From: Nocardia nova NBRC 15556
Lineage (GTDB): Bacteria > Actinomycetota > Actinomycetes > Mycobacteriales > Mycobacteriaceae
Assembly (NCBI RefSeq): GCF_001613005.1
Contig: NZ_BDBN01000059.1
Span: 1 to 62,665, forward strand
DNA length: 62,665 nucleotides
Direction of reading: 5' to 3'
The translations under genes and the position numbers were made by a program. Below, piece by piece: positions 34,467 to 44,679 of this stretch (position 1 is the first letter of the stretch; each line of letters starts with the position of its first letter). The notes beneath the pieces are model-generated. The model did not search any database. It saw only the letters and a list, made by a program, of their open reading frames with translations, and had not been told where the DNA came from.

Positions 34467-34559
34467 ATGTCGGAGCAAGCCAGCACCACGGCCGAGGGCG
34501 GGGAGTACGAGGCCCCGAAGGTGGAGACGAAGACGATGATCAGCCGCCAGTGCGACTGA
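34467..34559 (+). CDS. Putative 30-residue RiPP precursor peptide
   Basis: An ATG with GAAGGGAAGAG upstream opens 30 codons and stops 74 bases before the GST-RRE gene. The peptide has an acidic leader (MSEQASTTAEGGEYEAP) with one Tyr and ends KTMISRQCD, so the only Cys is the penultimate residue. Small size, an acidic leader, a Cys-containing C-terminus and the position directly upstream of two RRE-bearing modification enzymes are the marks of a RiPP precursor. It does not resemble the mycofactocin precursor, which ends in a Gly-x-Tyr type motif. The likely core is the last 7-12 residues. No homologous family is recognised, which fits a new class. The main alternative is a chance frame, but the ribosome-binding site and hairpin argue against it. 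Confidence 0.65.
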   Translation: MSEQASTTAEGGEYEAPKVETKTMISRQCD

Positions 34560-34569
34560 GATGACAATC

Positions 34570-34600
34570 CCCTGGTCGGCCTCGGCTCGGCCGGCCAGGG
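34570..34600 (+). terminator. Strong hairpin between precursor gene and enzyme genes
   Basis: The arms CCCTGGTCGGCC (34570-34581) and GGCCGGCCAGGG (34589-34600) pair over 12 positions with one G-U wobble and a 7-base loop. No U-tract follows. It begins 11 bases after the stop of the precursor gene. Such hairpins commonly stabilise the short precursor message or partly stop transcription, so that peptide is made in excess over its enzymes. Confidence 0.75.
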
Positions 34601-34632
34601 CCGGCGGTGAAACAGCAACGAGGGATGGTCGA

Positions 34633-35637
34633 ATGCTGGCCTTGTACGTGGGTGATCTCCACTTTTCGGGGTGGTCGATGCGCGCTCGTGTCGCGGTGGC
34701 CGAGAAGGGCCTTGCGGTGACGGAAAGGATCATTGAGCTGGATTGGCCGATCCAGGAACGCTCGGACGGGGTGCTTGTCGCCGGCGACGGCACCGGCGAA
34801 CGTGAGGCCGGTATCGGCTGTGCGTGCGATGCCGACGATCTCGCCGGAGCAGACATCGAAGGCATTCTGGATGACTCCGCGATGTCGCTGCTACCTCGTG
34901 TCCCGATCCTGACCGACACCGAGACCAAAGCCGTTGCCGCAGACGTAGTCTCGATCGCCGAATACCTCGACGAGATCGCACCACAATCCGGCGTCAGGCT
35001 CATGGGCGCCACGCGACGCCACCGGGCCATGGTTCGCTCTATCTGCGCCTGGGCGAGTCACGACCTGCCTTTCCTGCGCGAGGGCGCGTCCTACGCACGT
35101 TCGCTCCGTGTCACTCCGGGCACCGCTGCGCCCGGCGCGGTTGAACAGGCACGGTGGCTGTGCGACGTCGTGTCCGGGTTGTTGCGTCGTTCGAGCGGCC
35201 CGTTCCTTGTCGGGGACTTCGGACTCGCGGATGTGATGGTGTCGACCTACTTCCAGCAACTGCGTGGCTGGCATATCGGCATCGACGACCCTGCTGTGCG
35301 CGACTATGCGCGGCGACTGCTGGAACGCCCGTCGGTCGCTGACCACATCGACAAGGCCCGCGCGATCTACCGGGCCATCGACGAGGCGCCGACCGGGTCG
35401 CCGCAGTGGATCCTGCGCCACTACCGCTATCACCCGGGAAAGCAGCTCCTGCATGACTGGCAACGCGACCATTGCCAGAAGCTGGTCAACGCCACTGCCG
35501 TGCAAGCGGTACGACTTGCCTACCAGGGTCTCGACCTGGATCAGATCACGCAGTCGCTCGCCCACACCTACAAGGTGTCGCCGGAGCGCGTTGCCGACGA
35601 CGTCGCCACATTGTTCGCGCGCCTCTCACCCGTCTGA
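34633..35637 (+). CDS. GST-fold protein with C-terminal PqqD-like (RRE) domain
   Basis: The start ATG 34633 is chosen over 34561 because the GST fold begins at its first residues and the earlier start would place the hairpin inside the gene. Residues 1-110 are a thioredoxin-like GST N-domain (LYVGDLHFSGWSMRARVAVAE, later RVPILTD and SIAEYLDE) with a 50-residue Asp/Gly-rich insert. Residues about 120-245 are the helical GST domain (SGPFLVGDFGLADVMV, then LLERPSV). The last 80 residues end AVRLAYQGLDLDQITQSLAH followed by TYKVSPERVADDV, the winged-helix pattern of PqqD and RiPP recognition elements. It may bind the precursor leader and transfer or remove a thiol (mycothiol in actinobacteria) at the peptide Cys. 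The chemistry is inference. Confidence 0.8.
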   Translation: MLALYVGDLHFSGWSMRARVAVAEKGLAVTERIIELDWPIQERSDGVLVAGDGTGEREAGIGCACDADDLAGADIEGILDDSAMSLLPRVPILTDTETKAVAADVVSIAEYLDEIAPQSGVRLMGATRRHRAMVRSICAWASHDLPFLREGASYARSLRVTPGTAAPGAVEQARWLCDVVSGLLRRSSGPFLVGDFGLADVMVSTYFQQLRGWHIGIDDPAVRDYARRLLERPSVADHIDKARAIYRAIDEAPTGSPQWILRHYRYHPGKQLLHDWQRDHCQKLVNATAVQAVRLAYQGLDLDQITQSLAHTYKVSPERVADDVATLFARLSPV

Positions 35638-35662
35638 CCGCCCCCATTCAAGGAGTATCGCG

Positions 35663-37050
35663 ATGCCCGCCACCCTGTCCCGTGCTTTGACCGAGCAGCT
35701 GAGATACCGTGCCGACCTCGGCCTACTGTTCGACCCACGCACCGGCACTTTCCATCGACTTGGCAACGCGGTTGCGGAGTCGATGGTGTCGATGATGTTC
35801 TCCGGCGCCGATGACGACACCGTCATCGGCGATATCGCGCAGCGCTACAACGCCGCCCCCTCACGCGTCGCGGCCGACGCAGCCGACCTGGTCACCGCCC
35901 TGACCTCCCCGCCCACACCCGATCAGGTCGACCGTCACCGATCGCTGCTGGGCATCGACAAGCGGTTCGGGGCGAAGCTCGACTTCCCGTTGCGACTCGA
36001 AATCGAGCTCACCGCTGTATGCAACTGGGCGTGCGGCTTCTGCTACAACGTATGGAAGATCGACCCGGACATGAGCGACGCCGAGGTCCGGCGCGCGGTA
36101 AAAGCATTGCCAGAAAAGCACATTCCGACCGACCTGGCATGCTCGATCCTCGACGAATGCGCCGACCGGGGCTGTTTCGTTATCCGCTACAGCGGCGGGG
36201 AGACACTACTGCACCCCGATGCCATGGAGATCTTCGAACACGGTGGACGCCGCGGCCTGTATCAGGTGGTGTTCACCAACGGTCACTTCCTTACCGCAGA
36301 ACGGGCGAAGCGCCTGGCAGCAGCGAACGTGCGGTGTGTGCTCGTCTCGATCCACGGCGACCGCGACACCCACAATGAACTGACCGGTCATCCCCGCGCG
36401 TACGACCGCGCGATCGACGCGATGCGGCTGCTGATCGATGCCGGTATCACGGTGGTCGCGGAAATGACACTGGTCAAAGGCAACATCGACGGTGCGTTGG
36501 ACGTCGTCCGTGATGTGTATGCGCTCGGGGTGCGCGAGTTCGGTGTGATGCGGTACGTCCCGACCGGCCGCCACGACGACCGCTACGGCATCCCCATGTC
36601 AGTCACCATGCCGCTGATCACCCGCATCGACGAACTCCTTGCCGCCGAATGCCCGGGTATGACCGTCGCGTGGCCGTGCGCGCAGAAGGTGTGCACCAGT
36701 GACACCGACACTCCGTTGCGGTCCGACGACCCCACCTTGGGATTGCGGCTGTCGCAGATATCCGGGCATTGCGAGTCGGGCATGGTGTGGGGCAGCGTCT
36801 CCTACGACGGCCGATTGCGGAACTGCCCGCACTCCAACGTCTACTTCGGCTCCCTACACAACGAACCCCTTGCCGGGGTATGGCCCGCGTTGACCGACGC
36901 CGTGCACGCAGCGGTCGCCACCAGGCCCTCCTGCGCTGGTTGCGCCGTCGCCGACGCCTGCCGCGGCGGCTGCCACCTGCCCAGCTTCTTCGCACCGGCG
37001 ACCGGAGTAGCGCTCGGAATGCCCGCCCTCACCACCGATAGGATCTCGGA

Positions 37051-37054
<4 letters not shown>
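35663..37054 (+). CDS. Radical SAM/SPASM enzyme with N-terminal RRE
   Basis: ATG 35663 follows AAGGAG at ideal spacing. Of 463 residues, about 10-85 are a PqqD-like domain (GTFHRLGNAVAESMVSMM, then IAQRYNAAPSRVAADAADL). The radical SAM core begins with C-x3-C-x2-C at Cys120, Cys124 and Cys127 and includes YSGGET (177-182). The C-terminal SPASM region has Cys339, Cys344, Cys370, Cys388, Cys424, Cys427, Cys433 and Cys437, enough for two auxiliary iron-sulfur clusters. This is the architecture of peptide-modifying enzymes that form C-C, C-O or thioether crosslinks or epimerise residues (PqqE, MftC and sactipeptide types). The stop overlaps the synthetase gene by 4 nt. Confidence 0.92.
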
Positions 37055-40098
<3,044 letters not shown>

Positions 40099-40293
40099 CT
40101 GTGGTCGTTGGGCCGACCCGCACGTGACGGATTGCGAGCGAAGTACGAGGAGCGGCCGTGCGTGTTTTCGGTCCGGGAACCTCGGCGACCGGGTGGACCA
40201 GTGCTGTGCATTCTCTCGTATAGCAGTTCAACGGTTTTGGCCACGATCGCCCAAGTTCGGTGATCTCGCTGGGCTAGAAGGACTTGCGCCGTT

Positions 40294-40664
40294 TCAGGAT
40301 GGCGGGCCCGCGACATCGCGACCTTGGATGGATGCTTGTCCGTTATCGTCATCGCAATCGCCCCGCCCTGAATCGTGATCACGCCGAAGGAACATCCGTG
40401 AACCGTCCGCAGGTTCGGCCGACCAGACCGGCTGCGGCAAACCGGGAATCGTGACAGACCCGAATTTCTGCAGTTGCGCCGGCATCTGCTGGAACCACTG
40501 CCGCCACTCCGCCCGGGTGGCACACGCCGCTCGATCGGTGTCAGCGCGACATCGCCGAAGTCCAAACCCATCTGTTCGTCGCTCACCCAATGATCGCTCA
40601 ACGTCTCGAGGGATTCCACGAAGGCTGCGCGCCGGGCAACGCTCGAACGACGGCGCCCGGCCAT
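40294..40664 (-). pseudogene. Frameshifted small gene of unknown function
   Basis: A frame from ATG 40664 encodes MAGRRRSSVARRAAFVESLE and about 30 more protein-like residues (ending DFGDVALTP). Near 40535 the protein-like signal moves to another frame (AACATRAEWRQWFQQMPAQL, then IPGLPQP) that stops at 40294. A one-base indel in a former gene of about 120 codons explains this. The original function is not recognised. The rest of the interval 40099-40785 shows no intact gene. Confidence 0.35.
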
Positions 40665-40785
40665 CGTATCCAAACCCTTTCCCGCACTCTGAGATCCACC
40701 ACACAACACCGGTCTGACAGGGGCCGACCGCCGAGGTCGACCAGTCGACTGTCCGACCATCGGCGGATCCGTTCGAGCGTTTTCA

Positions 40786-41033
40786 GTGTGGCCGAACGGG
40801 CACCCCGACAAGCTTCGCAGCGCCGCGGGCGCGTGGCGGCTGATGGCGGCCGAACTACGGATGGCCACCATCGCCCTGCCCGGCGCGCGATCCCACATCG
40901 AAGCCCACCAGAGCCCGGAAACGCAGCAGGCACTCGAACAGCACGATCTGGTCAAAAGGACAATGGGGACCCCGACTACTTCCACATCGAGGACCAAACC
41001 GGCAACCGCAGCCACCGACGGGAGCAGAAATAG
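40786..41033 (+). pseudogene. Remnant of a polymorphic toxin (T7SS-type N-domain plus C-terminal end)
   Basis: From about 40786 one frame reads WPNGHPDKLRSAAGAWRLMA and continues with AELRMATIA, the pattern of the helical N-terminal trafficking domain of actinobacterial polymorphic toxins ('WPxGdpdkLr.aA.aW..mA..L'). At about 40950-40970 the coherent signal switches frame to DNGDPDYFHIEDQTGNRSH and ends at TAG 41031-41033, directly before the ankyrin gene. The long middle of a toxin is missing. It is best explained as a toxin reduced by internal deletion to its two ends, with the immunity gene retained. Confidence 0.5.
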
Positions 41034-41453
41034 ATGACCCAACTCGATGAATTCGGCCGCACCCCAATGCATTATGCCGCCCGCGACGCGAACCTGCCCG
41101 AGATCGAACGCCTCCTCGACACCGAAGACGTCAACCTCGGCGACAGCAAAGGCTGGACCCCACTGCACTTCGCCGCCAACGCTGGCGCCCCCAACGTCGT
41201 GGCTCGCCTCCTCTCCGTCGGCGCCGATATCGACGCGCTGACCGACAAAGGAATGCCCGCGATCTACTGGGCAGCCGTCGCCAAACGCGGCAACCCCGTA
41301 GAAACCATCCGCGTGCTGCGCGCCCACGGCGCCGATCCCACACGCGAAACCATCGAAACCTATTTCGGGCTCAAAAGCCCTCTCCACTTCATCGCCGAAA
41401 CCCGCAACAAGCCCGAAATCCGTGCCGAGTTCGCGGATCTGATCAATGAATGA
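41034..41453 (+). CDS. Ankyrin-repeat protein, probable immunity protein
   Basis: The 139-residue protein starts directly after the stop of the toxin remnant, with GGAG ten bases upstream. It has three to four ankyrin repeats: DEFGRTPMHYAARDANLPEI, DSKGWTPLHFAANAGAPNVV, TDKGMPAIYWAAVAKRGNPV and a degenerate last repeat with SPLHFIAETRNKPEI. Single-domain ankyrin proteins placed right after a toxin gene are a common immunity type in polymorphic toxin systems. There is no signal peptide. With the toxin broken it is an orphan, perhaps kept against toxins of relatives. Confidence 0.85.
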   Translation: MTQLDEFGRTPMHYAARDANLPEIERLLDTEDVNLGDSKGWTPLHFAANAGAPNVVARLLSVGADIDALTDKGMPAIYWAAVAKRGNPVETIRVLRAHGADPTRETIETYFGLKSPLHFIAETRNKPEIRAEFADLINE

Positions 41454-41688
41454 GACCCCCGACCTCGACGCCACCATCCGACGTCGCTACCAGTCGAACA
41501 GTCGCCCCAACAGGGCGCCTTGGTTGGACTGTAGCAGCATCAATAGTTCTGTGCAGCAACGTTTTTCGATATCGAAACTGTGAGCGGATCGTTGCGGGCG
41601 ATTCGGCCTGATGGCCTGGCACACTTCTGCGCTCATTCGATGGGGACTATCTTGTGTCCAAGGCCATTTCATAGAGAAGGGGGGCCTC

Positions 41689-42216
41689 GTGCTCGAAGAT
41701 GCTGCCCGAGAAGAAGAATCGAGAGAGCTGCTCACGGAGTGGGAGCGTGAGGTTGCGCAACTACGGGAGATGGGCGATCGAATACGTTGGCTCGCTGACC
41801 GGTTACGACCTCGCCACCGCAACCTAGAGGTGTCCTACCTGGGATACCTAGTCGACGAGTTCAAGAAGATCGTTGATGCCAACGATCGTGCCAGCTTTGA
41901 CAGTTTGGTCCTACACACCAGCGACCTTCATCACCGGAACATGGGCGTACTCGACCCGGACTACGGTCCCGCACCGGAGCGGTCTTCCTTCGTGCGACGT
42001 ATACCTGACTCCACGGAACCGATCCGTGATCCCTTCGTTTATGTGAACCACATAGTCGAATCGCTTGAGCACTTCGTTCAGGTGTGGACGACAGTCATCG
42101 ACTGTGGATTGACTTGCGACTGGGAGATGCTGGAGGACGAGTTCCCCAAACTTGCGACTCTTTCCGCAGAGATCGACCGAGCTCATACGGCTTGGATCTC
42201 CCTTGAAACGGACTGA
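41689..42216 (+). CDS. Uncharacterised acidic protein
   Basis: GTG 41689 with AAGGGGGG five bases upstream is preferred to an ATG at 41611 without a binding site. The 175-residue product begins with a coiled-coil-like helix (REEESRELLTEWEREVAQLR, then IRWLADRLRPRH). It continues with an acidic all-alpha region with several His and Trp residues (LVLHTSDLHHRN, YVNHIVESLEHFVQVW). No family is recognised. It is an isolated gene in a region with toxin/immunity and restriction genes, so a defence role is possible. Its base composition is slightly lower in GC than its neighbours. Confidence 0.6.
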   Translation: MLEDAAREEESRELLTEWEREVAQLREMGDRIRWLADRLRPRHRNLEVSYLGYLVDEFKKIVDANDRASFDSLVLHTSDLHHRNMGVLDPDYGPAPERSSFVRRIPDSTEPIRDPFVYVNHIVESLEHFVQVWTTVIDCGLTCDWEMLEDEFPKLATLSAEIDRAHTAWISLETD

Positions 42217-42423
42217 GCACTCATGTAACGCGTGGATGGCGCGCTGGATTCAACCACCTGCTCCGGTCCCTCGTCTGAACCGCAGCCTTACATGCATGTG
42301 CCCGCGATTGGCGTGCAACGTTACGGCCGCTTGATACCACAGCGCTGGCCGAACTCGCCCGGGCCTGCTGCTCGATTAGGTCACATGTCGCCGATCGAAG
42401 CAGCAGGGTCCGCCGGTCGTCAC

Positions 42424-42513
42424 GGAATTATCCCCGCATGCGTGGGGAGCACCCGGCCGCTATGTTGCTGCGGGGGTCGTAGATGGGCTCATCCCCGCGT
42501 ATGCGGGGAGCAG
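42424..42513 (-). CRISPR. Relic CRISPR: two type I-E-like repeats and one 32-bp spacer
   Basis: Two 29-base units (42424-42452 and 42485-42513) flank exactly 32 bases. On the minus strand the second unit begins CTGCTCCCCGCATACGCGGG and ends GATGAGCCC, almost the classic actinobacterial type I-E repeat. The first begins GTGCTCCCCACGCATGCGGG and ends in a degenerate GATAATTCC. The 29/32 geometry is diagnostic of type I-E. No further repeat is found 61 bases to either side and no cas gene is in the window. It is a vestigial or mini-array. The rest of 42217-42688 holds nothing recognisable. Confidence 0.7.
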
Positions 42514-42688
42514 GGCTGGGTCGGGCGCTGGGGTGGCTTCGAGGGCGCGAAGCCGGTCGCGCTGGGCGGGGGCACCTGTGGCATCGGTTCGGGGTGCAGC
42601 CGGTGGTTCGCGATGGGCGGGCAGCTTTTCGGACTCGTACGGCTCGGTCATGACTACTCCTGACAACGGATCTGCGAGTCGGGTGAAC

Positions 42689-44095
42689 TCAGGCGACGTC
42701 GGTGCCGACGACGGCCAGGGCCGTCGGCTCGGCGCTGATGGTGAGGGCGGTGACCGCCTCGGCGAGTATCAATTCGACCTCGGTGGCGAAGTCGGTCACA
42801 GTCTTGTCGATCTTGGTGGCCTCACGCCGGATCACGTCGGCCGATTTCTTTGCGGTAGCGAGCTTTTCAAGCTTGGTCAGCGCGCCCTGAACCTTCTCGG
42901 TGGCCGTCGCCAACTGCTCGCCGCCACCGCGGGCGACTACCGTGGCGCTGGCCGCGCGCATCAGCAAAACGCACGCGCGCAACAAGTCCGGCTCGTCGGT
43001 GTCGGGATCGAAGGCCAGGACCACCCGGCGCGGGCCGAGCACACGCAACGTCTCGCCGCCGTTCTGTTCCGGTGCACGGACGATGCCGAGAGAGGCGGCT
43101 GCCTGGCGGTTGCGTTCGGCTTCGTCGAGGTACTCACTCCAGCCCGGCCGCTGGGAGTCGGTCATCTCGATCACCACGCGCGCACCGTCGGCAGTGGTCA
43201 ACAGCCCATCGCCCTTCTTGCAGCGTGGCAGTGTCCCGACCATCGCGCCGGTGTCGTAGTACTCGTCGCCGAGGCCGGCCGCGATGGGTTCCATGAACCG
43301 GTGAATTCCCGCGGCGAACGACTCGCCCTTACGCGGGGTCATCGAGACGAGGGCAGCCTTGGCCTCCCGTACCTTCAGCGCGGCCGTCATCTCCTCGAAC
43401 CGCTTGGCCAGGTCGGCGTGATTGGCCATCAGCATGTCGCTCATCTGGAGCTGGCGAGCGTCTAGCGCAGCCGTGTGCTTGGCGATCGGCGAGGCCGGGT
43501 CGTTGAGGTCGAACTGTTTGGTGGCCGTCGCGATCAATTCCTGAGTGCCTGCGGCGGCCTTCATCGACAGTTCGGCGCTGAACTGCTCGAGCACCGGCTT
43601 CAGCCGGGCGACGAGTTCGGGGTCCGAACCGCCGAAGAGCCGATTGATCTGGTCGGTGATGTTGGCGGTGGCCGCGTTGACGGTGGTCGCCATCTCCTTA
43701 CGGTAGTTCGCGTCGGCCTCGGCCAGGGCCTTCTTCGCCGAGTCGACGGTCTTGGTCATCACCGCCGACGCGTCCTTCGCGGCCTGGCCGGTCAGTTCCG
43801 CCGCCCGGGCCGCCGACGCGGCGGCCTTCTCGCCGACCTCGGCGACCATCCGTTCCAGCTCTTTGGCATCGCTGGCCTGGCCGGTGGCTGCGAGGGCGAC
43901 GGCTCCGCATTTGACGACCTCGGTGATGAACGCGGACAGGTCGGCGGTGGCGAGGGTCTCGGGATCGTCGACGATCGGACCGCGATGCCCGCTCGTCCAG
44001 CGCTGGGCCTCGCGCAGGACGTCGCGATCACGAAGGACGACCTGCTCGACTGCCACGGCGGTGTTGTTGTCGGTGAAGTGCGCGTTGGGATTCAT
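42689..44095 (-). CDS. Coiled-coil protein with nuclease-like C-terminal domain
   Basis: ATG 44095 follows GAGGAGAGCC. The 468-residue protein has a long helical region (about 60-250: AELTGQAAKDASAVMTKTVD, ADANYRKEMATTVNAATANI, and LEQFSAELSMKAAAGTQEL). A globular part from about 270 follows, with GDGLLTTADGARVVIEMTD and WSEYLDEAERNRQAAASLGI. This resembles the RmuC/DUF2130-like PD-(D/E)xK layout, with Thr at the usual Lys. Homologues are sometimes annotated as Fis-family regulators, which the sequence does not support. A C-terminal helix bundle closes the protein. It is divergent from the restriction operon and may be a DNA-processing or defence accessory factor. Confidence 0.65.
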   Translation of the reverse strand: MNPNAHFTDNNTAVAVEQVVLRDRDVLREAQRWTSGHRGPIVDDPETLATADLSAFITEVVKCGAVALAATGQASDAKELERMVAEVGEKAAASAARAAELTGQAAKDASAVMTKTVDSAKKALAEADANYRKEMATTVNAATANITDQINRLFGGSDPELVARLKPVLEQFSAELSMKAAAGTQELIATATKQFDLNDPASPIAKHTAALDARQLQMSDMLMANHADLAKRFEEMTAALKVREAKAALVSMTPRKGESFAAGIHRFMEPIAAGLGDEYYDTGAMVGTLPRCKKGDGLLTTADGARVVIEMTDSQRPGWSEYLDEAERNRQAAASLGIVRAPEQNGGETLRVLGPRRVVLAFDPDTDEPDLLRACVLLMRAASATVVARGGGEQLATATEKVQGALTKLEKLATAKKSADVIRREATKIDKTVTDFATEVELILAEAVTALTISAEPTALAVVGTDVA

Positions 44096-44211
44096 GGCTC
44101 TCCTCGAAAAGGGCACAGTAGGTAGCGGGGCAACCGGTTGTTGCACCGCTGAGTGATAAGCAGGCTTCTCGCTCCGGGACCGGACGAGAGCGGATCTTGT
44201 TCCTAGGCTGG

Positions 44212-44514
44212 CTATTCCGTTGCCGAAGCCCGGGCGCGGCGTTCCTGGCTGGTGAGGTGCCAGCCCTGACACTGCGGGCACGGATACACCCGCTGTTCGC
44301 GCCGGCCCGGGTTCGACGTGTCGATTCCGGCGAGGGCGAGATCGGCGTCGGCGAAGGTGAAGTACGTCAGCTTCCCCGACACACATCGCGCGACCCTGAT
44401 CAGCGGCGGCAGCTGCGCCAGATCTGCGCCCGTGTGCAAGTCGAGCTTGCGGCGCACCGCCGCCAACCGGGGCGGGTACTGCCGACAGGGACGGTGTGTG
44501 CGATGTCCGCTCAT
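44212..44514 (-). CDS. Small zinc-ribbon-like protein
   Basis: ATG 44514 has GGAGGTCACC directly upstream. The 100-residue product is basic, with a Cys near the middle (VARCVSGKLTYFTFADADLA) and a C-terminal YPCPQCQGWHLTSQ. The C-P-x-C-x-G-W-H-L motif is frequent in small phage- and plasmid-linked actinobacterial proteins and suggests a half zinc ribbon. It lies between the divergent restriction operon (165 bases) and the coiled-coil gene. Confidence 0.7.
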   Translation of the reverse strand: MSGHRTHRPCRQYPPRLAAVRRKLDLHTGADLAQLPPLIRVARCVSGKLTYFTFADADLALAGIDTSNPGRREQRVYPCPQCQGWHLTSQERRARASATE

Positions 44515-44679
44515 GGTGACCTCCTCGCTCGGTGTGCGGTGCGAGATCACCATGTGCTCACCGCCAAAATAAGTCGATACATTTCACCGATAAGCCCGTT
44601 TATCAGCGCTATCGATCGAAGTATGTCGCCGTGGAGACGTAGAGTCAGTGCCGATCCACGCGGAGGATGAGGGGTACCT

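Noticed and set aside
34467..34559. Mycofactocin precursor
   Set aside because: The C-terminus KTMISRQCD lacks the mycofactocin Gly-x-Tyr type ending, and no mftB-F set is present around it.
34561..34632. Earlier ATG for the GST-RRE gene
   Set aside because: It has no ribosome-binding site, would put the 12-bp hairpin in the coding region, and adds residues not belonging to the GST fold.
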